This document shows positions 53,445-61,694 of a DNA stretch of 64,000 bases, piece by piece. A model generated the notes under the pieces. That model did no database searches, was not told the DNA's origin, and worked only from the letters and a program-made list of their open reading frames with translations. The translations under genes were made by a program, and so were the position numbers. Origin of the DNA: Actinoallomurus spadix (GTDB lineage: Bacteria > Actinomycetota > Actinomycetes > Streptosporangiales > Streptosporangiaceae); NCBI RefSeq assembly GCF_024055725.1, contig NZ_JAMXMX010000008.1:124001-188000 (forward strand), in the 5' to 3' direction. Within the stretch, counting starts at the first letter, position 1; the number at the start of each line of letters is the position of its first letter.

Positions 53445-54428
53445 TCAGGCGGCCGTCAGGCCGATCGCGCTCTTCGCCGCCGCGAGCGTCGGCGCCGCCA
53501 GCGTACGGGCCTGCTCCGCGCCCTCACGCAGGACCTTCTCCAGCCCGGCCCGGTCGGCGGCGATGCCGGCGTACCGGTCCTGCAGCGGCTCGAGCAGCGC
53601 GATCACCGCGTCGGCGGTGTCCCGCTTCAGCGCGCCGTACGAGGAGTACGACAGCGCCTCGACCGGCGTGTCCGTGCACGCGGACAGGATGACCAGCAGG
53701 TTGGACACGCCCGGCTTGCCCACCGGGTCGTACGTCACCTCCGAACCGGAGTCGGTGACCGCCCGCATGACCTTGCGCCGTACGACGTCGACGGGGTCGA
53801 GCAGGTGGATCGTGCCCGGGGAGTCGACCGACTTGCTCATCTTCCGCGACGGGTCGGCCAGGTCCATGACGCGTGCCGCGGTCTTCGGGACCACCGCGCG
53901 GGGCGGCGTGAACACCGGTCCGTACGCCCGGTTGAAGCGCTCGGCCAGGTCACGGGCGAGCTCCAGGTGCTGTGACTGGTCCGCGCCGACCGGCACGTCG
54001 GTCGCCTGGTACAGCAGGATGTCGGCGGCCATCAGCGCCGGGTAGGTGAGCAGCGACAGGCGCACGACCTCCTGGCGCGCCGACTTCTCCTTGAACTGGA
54101 TCATCCGCTGCATCTCGCCGTAGTGGGCGGTGCTCTCCAGCAGGTACGACAGCTCGGTGTGCGCGGCGACCGCGCTCTGCCGGAAGAACACGCACCGCTC
54201 CGGGTCGATGCCCGCCGCGACGGCCAGCCCGGCGAGCTCCAGCGCCCGCTCGTTCAGCAGCGCGGGGTCGTGCGGGGTGGTGAGGGCGTGCAGGTCGGCG
54301 ATCCCGTACACGTGGTCGGTACGGGCGGCGCCGGCTGTCAGGCGCTGCGCGGACGGCCGCAGCGCGCCGAGCAGGTTGCCGAGCGTCGGACGGCCTGACG
54401 GGGTGAAGAGGCTGAGGACACGGGCCAC
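53445..54428 (-). CDS. trpS: Tryptophanyl-tRNA synthetase, auxiliary type
   Basis: A 327-residue class Ic synthetase that charges tRNA-Trp. The HIGH-equivalent is FTPSGRPTLGNLLGALRP, the loop KMSKS is present in PSRKMSKSVDSPGTIHL, and DILLYQATDVPVGADQSQHL is the ATP/Trp pocket region. The GTG start at 54428 has AAGGAG upstream. The leader carries a peptide with two adjacent Trp codons and mutually exclusive hairpins, so expression should rise when charged tRNA-Trp is scarce. From memory this is how the indolmycin-resistant auxiliary TrpRS1 of S. coelicolor is regulated, at the same chromosomal position. Confidence 0.93.
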   Translation of the reverse strand: MARVLSLFTPSGRPTLGNLLGALRPSAQRLTAGAARTDHVYGIADLHALTTPHDPALLNERALELAGLAVAAGIDPERCVFFRQSAVAAHTELSYLLESTAHYGEMQRMIQFKEKSARQEVVRLSLLTYPALMAADILLYQATDVPVGADQSQHLELARDLAERFNRAYGPVFTPPRAVVPKTAARVMDLADPSRKMSKSVDSPGTIHLLDPVDVVRRKVMRAVTDSGSEVTYDPVGKPGVSNLLVILSACTDTPVEALSYSSYGALKRDTADAVIALLEPLQDRYAGIAADRAGLEKVLREGAEQARTLAAPTLAAAKSAIGLTAA

Positions 54429-54469
54429 GGTGACTCCTTGTCGACGTGGCCACCGCACCCGGCGGAACG

Positions 54470-54536
54470 CGAAACGGCCGCCGAAGCGGCGGCCGTGGAT
54501 GGGTACGCGAGGAGGGTCGGCCGCCGTCAGGCGGCC
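54470..54536 (-). promoter_or_regulatory. Transcription attenuator in the trpS leader
   Basis: Reading the minus strand, segment 1 (GGCCGCC, 54536-54530) pairs with segment 2 (GGCGGCC, 54525-54519). Segment 3 (ACGGCCGCCG, 54496-54487) and segment 4 (CGGCGGCCGT, 54483-54474) form a 10-bp terminator stem with a 3-nt loop followed by TTT. Segment 2 can also pair with segment 3. A ribosome stalled on the Trp codons at 54541-54536 would cover segment 1, free segment 2 to pair with 3, and block the terminator. Confidence 0.8.
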
Positions 54537-54568
54537 CACCAGCTACTGCTGTGCAGTGATCCTCGCAC
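54527..54568 (-). CDS. Trp leader peptide of trpS
   Basis: A 13-residue peptide, MRGSLHSSSWWAA, with two adjacent Trp codons. A TACAAT -10 element (54581-54576) ends 7 nt before its GTG, which is ideal spacing for a leaderless message starting at the GTG. The stop codon lies within the first hairpin of the attenuator. It is too short to have another function. Confidence 0.8.
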   Translation of the reverse strand: MRGSLHSSSWWAA

Positions 54569-54622
54569 GGGAGTGATTGTATCCCGGTCGGAAACGTCGT
54601 ACCCGAGTGTGACCATCGCGGT

Positions 54623-55522
54623 ATGACAGAGACTGTCGCGTTCGCCGTGCGGGGGCCGTTCGACCTGGCGGCGAGCATCCGGTTCCTGGAGGGGTTCACG
54701 CCGGCGGGCCGGCCGGACGCCGGGCGGCACCGGGGCGTCCTCCCGCTCGCCTTCCCCGCTGCGCCGTCCTGGCGTCCCGTGGGCGTCCGGCTCCGGCAGG
54801 AGGGCGGCGCCGTCCACGCGGAGATCGAGGCGCACCCGGACGACGTGGCGCCGGCCGCCGAGCACGCCCGGCGGATCCTGTCGCTGGACGTCGACGGCAC
54901 CGGCTTCGCCGCGATCGACGACCCGCACGTCGTCCGCCTGCGGGAGCGGTTCCCGGGCCTGCGGCCGGTGCTGTTCCACTCGCCGTACGAGGCGGCCTGC
55001 TGGTCCGTGATCGGGCACCGCATCCGGATGGCCCAGGCCGCCGGCATCAAGCAGCGCATGGCCGAGCGGCTCGGTGACGTCGTCGGCGGGATGGCGAGCT
55101 TCCCCGGCCCGGAGCGGCTGCTCACCGTCACCGACGTGCCGGGGCTGCCGCCCGTCAAGATCGAGCGCCTGCACGGCATCGCCCGCGCCGCCCTGGACGG
55201 CGACCTGGACGCCGGCCGGCTGCGGGCGATGGAGATCGCCCAGGCGCTGGTCGAGCTGCAGCGGATCCCCGGGATCGGGCTGTTCTCCGCCGAGCTGATC
55301 CTCATCCGGGGGGCCGGGCACCCCGACGTGTTCCCCGCCTCGGAGCGCCGGCTGCACGACGAGATGGCCCACGAGTACGGCCTGCATGACCCGAGCCCGG
55401 CGCGCCTCGCGGCGATCGCCGAGGCCTGGCGGCCCTACCGGTCGTGGGTGGCGCTGCTGCTGCGCGCCCGCCGGGAGATCGAAACCGCCGAGATCGCCCG
55501 CGGCCGCCGCATCACCCGCTGA
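54623..55522 (+). CDS. AlkA-like DNA-3-methyladenine glycosylase family protein
   Basis: A 299-residue HhH-GPD protein for base excision repair of alkylated bases. An AlkA-N-like half (VAFAVRGPFDLAASIRFLEG) precedes the glycosylase half with HSPYEAACWSVIGHRIRMAQ and the helix-hairpin-helix IPGIGLFSAELILIRGAG. At the catalytic Asp position of AlkA (VFLPDDYLI) this protein has VFPASERRLH, so the acidic residue is Glu. Activity may therefore differ. The gene is divergent from trpS; the ATG at 54623 is 42 bp from the leader-peptide -10. Confidence 0.78.
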   Translation: MTETVAFAVRGPFDLAASIRFLEGFTPAGRPDAGRHRGVLPLAFPAAPSWRPVGVRLRQEGGAVHAEIEAHPDDVAPAAEHARRILSLDVDGTGFAAIDDPHVVRLRERFPGLRPVLFHSPYEAACWSVIGHRIRMAQAAGIKQRMAERLGDVVGGMASFPGPERLLTVTDVPGLPPVKIERLHGIARAALDGDLDAGRLRAMEIAQALVELQRIPGIGLFSAELILIRGAGHPDVFPASERRLHDEMAHEYGLHDPSPARLAAIAEAWRPYRSWVALLLRARREIETAEIARGRRITR

Positions 55523-55528
55523 CCCGCC

Positions 55529-55607
55529 GGCGCTGTGCGCGGGCGCACAGCGCCCGGCCTCTGGCGCCGAGGATCGGTGTCGTGCCGGCGACGAGGATCC
55601 TCGGCGC
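55529..55607. terminator. Two strong hairpins in a convergent gap
   Basis: GGCGCTGTGCGC (55529-55540) and GCGCACAGCGCC (55543-55554) are exact complements 2 nt apart. A second 12-bp pair, GCGCCGAGGATC (55564-55575) and GATCCTCGGCGC (55596-55607), has a 20-nt loop. They fill the 103-bp gap between converging genes and probably stop transcription from both sides, although no T run follows. Confidence 0.55.
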
Positions 55608-55625
55608 AGTCGTCCGGCCTCCCGG

Positions 55626-56015
55626 CTACGCCGGTGCGGCCCGGGTGTGCCAGAGGCCCAACGCGGCGGCGACGGTGGCGACCGCCTCGGCGACGGTCGT
55701 GACGACCTTCTCGGCGTACCAGACCGGCTCGTACATGTTCGGGAGCGGTCCGAGTCCCCCGGCGTCGACGTAGCGGTAGAGGAGGACGGCGCCGAGCGCG
55801 CTCGCCGCGACGAGGAACGCGATGCCGTACGTGAGCCGGGTCGCGCGGACGAGCACGAGCACGGCGACGAGCACGGCCAGCACCCCCTGGATCCAGAACA
55901 GCGTGCCCTCCGAGAGGCCGCCGCCCGACGACCCCATGTCCCCGGCCAGGTGGAAGTGAACGTACGCGTCGGCCGCGAGCCCCGCGACGACGAGCAGGCG
56001 AAGTATCAGGCCCAT
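55626..56015 (-). CDS. Small integral membrane protein, four helices
   Basis: A 129-residue membrane protein with four hydrophobic helices (LILRLLVVAGLAADAYVHFH, ILFW-type ending at GVLAVLVAVLVLVRATRLTY, GIAFLVAASALGAVLLYRYV, VVTTVAEAVATVAAALGLWH). I start it at ATG 56015; a TTG-type frame to 56051 is less likely. His residues in VHFHLAG are the only polar ones inside a helix. It resembles actinobacterial DoxX-like/unnamed membrane proteins. Role unknown. It is convergent with the glycosylase gene. Confidence 0.7.
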   Translation of the reverse strand: MGLILRLLVVAGLAADAYVHFHLAGDMGSSGGGLSEGTLFWIQGVLAVLVAVLVLVRATRLTYGIAFLVAASALGAVLLYRYVDAGGLGPLPNMYEPVWYAEKVVTTVAEAVATVAAALGLWHTRAAPA

Positions 56016-56082
56016 ACCTGAATCAGCGTCAGGCGGGGCGAAACGGTTCAATGACCGCCCGGAAAAGTATCGATCTCCCGGG

Positions 56083-56877
56083 TCAGCCCGCGCCGAGTTC
56101 GCGGCCGCGGTCGCGGGCGGCCTCGATGGCCTCGATCACGGCGGCGCGCACGCCGTGCCGCTCCAGCTCGCGGATGGCCGAGATCGTCGTCCCGGCGGGC
56201 GAGGTGACCGCCTCGCGCAGCATGACCGGGTGGTCGCCGGAGTCGCGCAACATGACCGCCGCGCCCACCGCCGACTGGATGACCATCTCGAGCGCGGCCG
56301 CGCGCGGCATGCCGAGCAGGATGCCCGCGTCGACCATCGCCTCGACGAGGTAGTAGAAGTACGCCGGGCCACTGCCGGACAGGGCGGTGGCGGCGTCCTG
56401 CAGCGACTCGGGGATGCGCAGCACCTTGCCGACCGGGCTCAGCAGCTCCTCGGTCAGCTTCAGGTGCTCCTCCCCGGCGTGCGTGCCGGCGGAGATCACG
56501 CTCATCGCCTCGTCGACGTGGACGGGCGTGTTCGACATGACGCGGACGACCGCGACGTCCTCGGGCAGGCGCTCCTCGACGAACGCCGTCGGGATGCCGG
56601 CGGCCATCGAGATGACCAGGCGGCCCGCCGGAACGTGATCCCGCACCTCACGCAGCAGCGTGTCCATGTCCTGCGGCTTGACGGCGAGGACGAGGGTGTC
56701 CGCGGTCGCGGCGGCCTCGGCGTTGGTGACCACCTGGACGCCGTACCGCTCGCGCAGCAGCGCGCCGCGCTCCTCACGCCGCGTCGTGACCAGCAGCTCG
56801 GACGGCTTACGCCCGGCCCGCAGCACTCCGGACAGCAGCGCCTCGCCCATCTTGCCGGCACCGAGAATCGCGATCAT
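56083..56877 (-). CDS. proC: Pyrroline-5-carboxylate reductase
   Basis: A 264-residue enzyme that reduces pyrroline-5-carboxylate to proline with NAD(P)H. The Rossmann loop is IAILGAGKMGEALLSGVL, the core contains VLAVKPQDMDTLLREV, VISMAAGIPTAFVEERL and VVRVMSNTPVHVDEAMSVIS, and the C-terminal signature is LREAVTSPAGTTISAIRELE, the P5CR hallmark. ATG 56877 is preceded by GGGAGG. The proline dehydrogenase gene, which runs the opposite reaction in proline catabolism, lies 3.8 kb away. Confidence 0.95.
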   Translation of the reverse strand: MIAILGAGKMGEALLSGVLRAGRKPSELLVTTRREERGALLRERYGVQVVTNAEAAATADTLVLAVKPQDMDTLLREVRDHVPAGRLVISMAAGIPTAFVEERLPEDVAVVRVMSNTPVHVDEAMSVISAGTHAGEEHLKLTEELLSPVGKVLRIPESLQDAATALSGSGPAYFYYLVEAMVDAGILLGMPRAAALEMVIQSAVGAAVMLRDSGDHPVMLREAVTSPAGTTISAIRELERHGVRAAVIEAIEAARDRGRELGAG

Positions 56878-57083
56878 CTTCCCCAGCCTCCCGTCTCCCA
56901 GAAGCGTACCGAGCCGCCCGCCCCGCCCGCGCCGTGGCCTGCGACCGAGATCACCGTCCTTACGACCGAACATTCCGTGCGCGTTCGACAGGGACCTGAC
57001 ACGTCCCGACTGTTCGGGAAAGCCGGTGGCCTCTGCGGTTGATACCCACGCGACCGATGTTGCCGATGGGAATCGAGTGCCGC

Positions 57084-60000
57084 ATGAGAAGACTCAGAGC
57101 GGGCGTGGCGATCACGCTCGGCGGGCTGGTGATCGGCGGGATTCCGGCGATCACCGACTCCGTATCCGCCGCGCCCGCCGCCTCCCCGCACCCCGCCACC
57201 TCCAAGACGGGCGGGCTGCCCACCGGACGCGCGTGGAAGGTCACGCTGCTCACCGGGGACGTCGTCCACGTACGGACGGACAGAGGACGGCCTCCGCTCG
57301 TGTCGGTGGACCCCGGACCGGGCCGGCGGGACGTTCCGATGATCAAGGACATCCGGCCCGACGGCACCGTACGGGTCCTCCCGGCCGACGTCACGGGCCT
57401 CATCGGCCGGAAGATCGACCCCGCTCTCTTCAACGTCACCACGCTGATCGAGCAGGGGGACGACGACGCCTCACGATCGACCCTTCCGCTGATCGTGCAG
57501 GGCGGTGACTCTCCGGGCCGCAGCCTGAAGGCCGTCCACGCGACCGCCGTACGCCACCACAAGGGCAAGCGGGCCGCCCAGCTGACCTCCTCCGGGAGAC
57601 TCGCCGCGGGCGTGAAGCACATCTGGCTGGACCGCAGGTTCAAGGCCACGAAGCTCGACCGCGACCTGGAGCAGATCGGGGCCCCCGCCGCCTGGACCGC
57701 CGGCGCCACCGGCAAAGGCGTCGACGTCGCGGTCCTGGACACCGGGATCGACGCCACCCACCCGGACCTGAAAGGCAAGATCGCCGAGCAGCAGAACTTC
57801 GCGACCGACGCCAAGGACACCGTCGACCGGCAGGGACACGGCACCCACGTGGCCGCCACCATCGCCGGCACCGGAGCCGCCGCCCACGGCGCGCGCAAGG
57901 GCGTCGCCCCCGACGCCCACCTGCTCATCGGCAAGGTGCTGGACGACGCCGGCAACGGTTACGAGTCGGACGTCATCAAGGGCATGGAGTGGGCGGCCTC
58001 CAAAGCCAAGATCGTCAGCATGAGCCTCGGCAGCTATGCCGATAACACCGCCGACCCCGACAGCGACCCGGTGGCGAAGGCCGCCGACGACCTCACCGCC
58101 CGGTACGGCACGCTGTTCGTCGTGGCGGCCGGCAACGACGGGCCGTACGCCGACAGCATCGGCTCTCCCGGTATCGCGCCCGCCGTGCTGACCGTCGGGG
58201 CGGTCGACGCCGACGACAAGCCGGCCGACTTCTCCAGCCAGGGCGGCGCTCTCCTGAAGCCGGACATCGCCGCACCCGGCGTCGAGACCATCGCCGCCCG
58301 GGCCGCCGGCACGGGGATAGGCCACCCGGTCGACGCGTACTACACCGCCCTCAGCGGCACCTCCATGGCGACACCGCACGTCGCGGGGGCCGCGGCCGAC
58401 CTGCTGCAGAAGCATCCCGGCTGGAGTCCGGCCCGGCTGAAGGCGGCCCTGACGTCGACCGCGGACGCCGTGACCGGCAACGTGAACCAGGTCGGCACCG
58501 GGCGCCTCGACGTGGCGGCCGCCGTCGCGGCGACCGTCACCGCGGACGACTCCGGCGTCGCGTTCGGCCGGGTCCCCCACGGGGCCGCGCCGACCGTGAC
58601 CAAGAAGCTGAGCTGGACCAACGCCGGTTCCACACCGGTGGAACTGCGGCTGTCGGCGACGTTCGCCGACCACGCCGGTCATGACTCCGGCGCCGTCCAG
58701 GTGCCCGCGTCGGTGACGGTCCCGGCGGGCGGCTCGGCGTCCGCGACGCTCACCTTGGATCCCGGCCGCCTGTCCACCGCCGGCTACTACAGCGGCGCGG
58801 TCACCGCGCAGGCGGGCGGCGCCACGCTGCGCACGCGGCTCGGCGCGTTCGCCGAACCGGAGACCCACACGCTCACTTTCAAGACGACTCCCCTTCCGGG
58901 CACACCCGAGGGGAACACCATCACCAAGATGTGGGTGCTCAACCTGGACGACCCGAACACCTTCGCGACGGCGGTGGAGTTCGGCGAGTCGGACGATCCC
59001 ACGGTGTCGCTCGCGGCCGGCCGCTACGTCGCGCTCGGCGTGGTCGAGGCGACCGAGCCGGACTCGGACGAGTTCCGGGTCGCGCTCGCGGGCTCACCCG
59101 AAGTGAACGTCGACCAGGACACCACGCTGTCCCTGGACGGTTCGAAGGCCGAACCGGTGAAGTTCGCCGCCCCGGACGCGGCCACGATGAGCGACAAGGT
59201 GCTCCACGTCGAACGCGGCACCGCGGACGGCATCTGGGCTTTCGACATCAACCACACGGAGCTCTACAGCATCCCGATCGACGCCCCCAAGACCGGGTCC
59301 TTCGATGTCTACGTCGGCGGCCGGGTGGCGAGTGGTGACGGCACGAAGGTCTACGACCTGCTGCACGACCTCGGCTCCCGGGTCCCCGCCAAGATCGACT
59401 ACACCGCGGGTCAGAAGGAGGTCGCGCGTATCGACGAGCGCTTCCACGCGCTCGGCGGCGACGCGGGCACCGTCAGGCACGTACGGCGCAGCGTCACCCC
59501 GGCGGGCTACTCGGTCGACCAGACCTCTGAGAACGTCCCCGCCGGCACGGCCCGCACCGACTACGTGACCGCCACCGGCGGGGTCCGCTGGCAGGACGAG
59601 GCCGGGCCGACGGAGGACACGGCCGGCTGGCTCCCTCAGGAGGACATCCGGGCCTACTCTCCCGGCGGGGTGTACGCCGGGGACTGGATGCGCCAGCCGT
59701 TCCGGCCCGGCCCGTACTCCGCGACCGGGCAGACGGCCAGCGCGTGCGCTCCCAGTCCGGTCACCCGCACGTCCGGGAACATCCACGTCCAGCTCGTCGC
59801 GCTGCAGGACCGCATCGACGGCTTCGACTGCATGACCTGGTTCAGCGACGATCCGATCCCGGAGACGATGAAGGTGTACGCGGGTGACGAGCTCGTCGGG
59901 ACCACCGCGCACGCCTACGGCGACTTCAGCGTGCCGGCGAAGGCGGGCACCTACCGGCTCGTCTTCGACGTGGACGCCTCCGAGCTCACTCCCGTGTCGG

Positions 60001-60362
60001 CGAAGACCTCGACGACGTGGACGTTCCGCTCCAAGCCGGGCGAGGAGCGGGTACCGCTGCTGACCGTGGACTACGCCCTGCCGCTGGACCTGCTCAACCA
60101 CCCGAACGGCGACAGCGCGACCTTCACCGTCGCCCGCGTCGGAGGGGCCGCCACCGCCAAGGCCACCGGCCTGAAGTTGTGGACCTCCCTCGACGACGGC
60201 ACGACCTGGCAGCCCGCCCCCGTCACCACCGGAACCGGCGGCACCTACACCGCCACGCTGCCCAAGGCCGCCAAGGACCAGGGCGTCTCCCTGCGCGTCC
60301 AGGCCACCGACGACGGCGGCGGCAAGATCGACCAGACTGTCATCCGCGCCTACACCGGCTGA
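57084..60362 (+). CDS. Secreted subtilisin-like serine protease (S8 family), large
   Basis: A 1092-residue exported protease. The signal peptide is MRRLRAGVAITLGGLVIGGI with AxA-like cleavage at VSAAPAAS. The catalytic triad is Asp in VAVLDTGIDATHPDLKG (near residue 219), His in GHGTHVAATIAG (near 253) and Ser in LSGTSMATPHVAGAAA (near 426), all intact. A roughly 600-residue C-terminal region of beta-rich, Ig-like character follows, typical of streptomycete subtilases acting on extracellular protein. I start it at ATG 57084; an upstream TTG frame at 57039 adds an unlikely leader. Confidence 0.9.
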   Translation: MRRLRAGVAITLGGLVIGGIPAITDSVSAAPAASPHPATSKTGGLPTGRAWKVTLLTGDVVHVRTDRGRPPLVSVDPGPGRRDVPMIKDIRPDGTVRVLPADVTGLIGRKIDPALFNVTTLIEQGDDDASRSTLPLIVQGGDSPGRSLKAVHATAVRHHKGKRAAQLTSSGRLAAGVKHIWLDRRFKATKLDRDLEQIGAPAAWTAGATGKGVDVAVLDTGIDATHPDLKGKIAEQQNFATDAKDTVDRQGHGTHVAATIAGTGAAAHGARKGVAPDAHLLIGKVLDDAGNGYESDVIKGMEWAASKAKIVSMSLGSYADNTADPDSDPVAKAADDLTARYGTLFVVAAGNDGPYADSIGSPGIAPAVLTVGAVDADDKPADFSSQGGALLKPDIAAPGVETIAARAAGTGIGHPVDAYYTALSGTSMATPHVAGAAADLLQKHPGWSPARLKAALTSTADAVTGNVNQVGTGRLDVAAAVAATVTADDSGVAFGRVPHGAAPTVTKKLSWTNAGSTPVELRLSATFADHAGHDSGAVQVPASVTVPAGGSASATLTLDPGRLSTAGYYSGAVTAQAGGATLRTRLGAFAEPETHTLTFKTTPLPGTPEGNTITKMWVLNLDDPNTFATAVEFGESDDPTVSLAAGRYVALGVVEATEPDSDEFRVALAGSPEVNVDQDTTLSLDGSKAEPVKFAAPDAATMSDKVLHVERGTADGIWAFDINHTELYSIPIDAPKTGSFDVYVGGRVASGDGTKVYDLLHDLGSRVPAKIDYTAGQKEVARIDERFHALGGDAGTVRHVRRSVTPAGYSVDQTSENVPAGTARTDYVTATGGVRWQDEAGPTEDTAGWLPQEDIRAYSPGGVYAGDWMRQPFRPGPYSATGQTASACAPSPVTRTSGNIHVQLVALQDRIDGFDCMTWFSDDPIPETMKVYAGDELVGTTAHAYGDFSVPAKAGTYRLVFDVDASELTPVSAKTSTTWTFRSKPGEERVPLLTVDYALPLDLLNHPNGDSATFTVARVGGAATAKATGLKLWTSLDDGTTWQPAPVTTGTGGTYTATLPKAAKDQGVSLRVQATDDGGGKIDQTVIRAYTG

Positions 60363-60403
60363 TCCGGCTGATCCGACTGATACGGCTGATACGACTGATC
60401 CGG
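60358..60403 (+). repeat. 9-bp tandem repeats at the end of the protease gene
   Basis: The unit CTGATCCGG/CTGATACGA is repeated about five times with one or two base changes, starting at the stop codon. In the frame beyond the stop it would encode repeated Ile-Arg-Leu. It looks like slippage-prone non-coding DNA. Confidence 0.65.
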
Positions 60404-60406
60404 ATT

Positions 60407-60441
60407 CCGGGTGACCTCCGTCACAAACGGCGGTCACCCGG
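60407..60441 (+). terminator. Hairpin after the protease gene
   Basis: CCGGGTGACC and GGTCACCCGG form a 10-bp stem with a 15-nt loop, 45 nt past the protease stop. No T run follows on the plus strand. The rest of 60363-60648 has no recognisable gene. Confidence 0.55.
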
Positions 60442-60578
60442 AAACCGAAACTGCCCTTCGGACAAGTACTAAAGGGGACCTCATGCACCCCGGGCCTCGC
60501 CGCCCGGGGTACGCGGACCGCCCCGGCCTGCACCTCCCGTGAAGTGCGTTATCCCACCCTGGCCGGGGCGGTTCGTCC

Positions 60579-60650
60579 TCTCCGCCGCAGACCCCTCCGC
60601 CGCAGGACCTCTCCGCCGCAGACCCCTCCGCCGCAGGACCTCTCCGCCTC
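60579..60650. repeat. 31-bp tandem repeat, about 2.3 copies
   Basis: The unit TCTCCGCCGCAGACCCCTCC plus GCCGCAGGACC occurs exactly twice (60579-60609 and 60610-60640), then a third partial copy runs into the stop codon of the proline dehydrogenase gene. It is a short recent duplication. Confidence 0.75.
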
Positions 60651-61575
60651 AGGACCTGGAGGCCAGCGACCTTAGGAAGAAACCGACGTTGGCCGGGCGC
60701 TCGGCCAGCCGCCGCATGAGGTAGCCGTACCACTCCTGGCCGTAGGGGAGGTACACGCGCACCTGTCCGCCGAGCTCGGTCAGGCGCCGCTGCTCGTTCG
60801 GCCGGATGCCGTACAGCATCTGGTACTCGAAACTGTCGGAGGCCCGCTCGTTGAGCACCGCGAGCGCGCCGGCGATCTCGATCAGCCGCGGGTCGTGGGT
60901 GGCCAGCATCGGGTAGCCGCGCCCGGCCATCAGCACCCGCATGCACCGCACGTACGACCGGTCCACGGCGTCCTTGCCGGTGAACGCGACCGAGTCCGGT
61001 GCGTTGTAGGCGCCCTTGCACAGGCGCACCCGCGACCCTTCGTGGGCGAGGTCGGCGCAGTACTCCTCGGCGCGGCGGAGGTAGGCCTGGATGACCGCGC
61101 CCGTGTCGGGGAAGTCCTGCCGCAGCTCCTTCAGGATGCGCAGCGTCGAGTCGACCGTGGTGTGGTCCTCCATGTCGAGGGTCACGGTCGTGTTCGCCTG
61201 GCGGGCGGCCGCGCAGACGCGCCGGGCGTTCTCCAGCGCCGTACGCTCACCGTCGTCGAGCAGCTGGCCAAGGGCGGTCAGCTTGACCGACACCTCGGCA
61301 CGGGGGCCGTACCCGGCCTCGGCGAGGCGTTCCAGGAGCCGTTCGTACTCGGCGGTGATCGCCTTGGCCTGGACGGCCTCGACGGTGTCCTCGCCGAGAT
61401 GGTCGATGGTGACCAGCAGGCCGTCGGAGACGAGCCGGTCGGTGGTGGTGAGGACGTCGGCGGCGGTCTCCCCCGCGACGAACCTGCGAACGACACTTCT
61501 GCTGTACGGCGCGGTCTCGACGACCCGGCGTACGCCGCTGCTGCGTGAGGCGGCCAAGAGAGCCTGGCGGAGCAA
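60649..61575 (-). CDS. Proline dehydrogenase
   Basis: A 308-residue monofunctional FAD-dependent dehydrogenase that oxidises proline to pyrroline-5-carboxylate. The PRODH barrel shows VSVKLTALGQLLDD, TVTLDMEDHTTVDSTLRILK, VIQAYLRRAEEYCADLA, VRLCKGAYNAPDSVAF and YLPYGQEWYGYLMRRLAERP, the last carrying the substrate-binding Arg pair. I start it at TTG 61575, preceded by AGAGGGG. No P5C dehydrogenase is fused or adjacent. Its 3' end lies in the 31-bp repeat. Confidence 0.93.
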   Translation of the reverse strand: MLRQALLAASRSSGVRRVVETAPYSRSVVRRFVAGETAADVLTTTDRLVSDGLLVTIDHLGEDTVEAVQAKAITAEYERLLERLAEAGYGPRAEVSVKLTALGQLLDDGERTALENARRVCAAARQANTTVTLDMEDHTTVDSTLRILKELRQDFPDTGAVIQAYLRRAEEYCADLAHEGSRVRLCKGAYNAPDSVAFTGKDAVDRSYVRCMRVLMAGRGYPMLATHDPRLIEIAGALAVLNERASDSFEYQMLYGIRPNEQRRLTELGGQVRVYLPYGQEWYGYLMRRLAERPANVGFFLRSLASRS

Positions 61576-61694
61576 GCTTCCCCCTCTCCCCAAGGGACCA
61601 CACTGTCCCGATCGCCCATCAGGCTATGACAGCCGTGATGCGCCTGGTCACGGTGGATCTCCCTCCGGTTGACCGGGACGGGGCCGGCCGGCCG

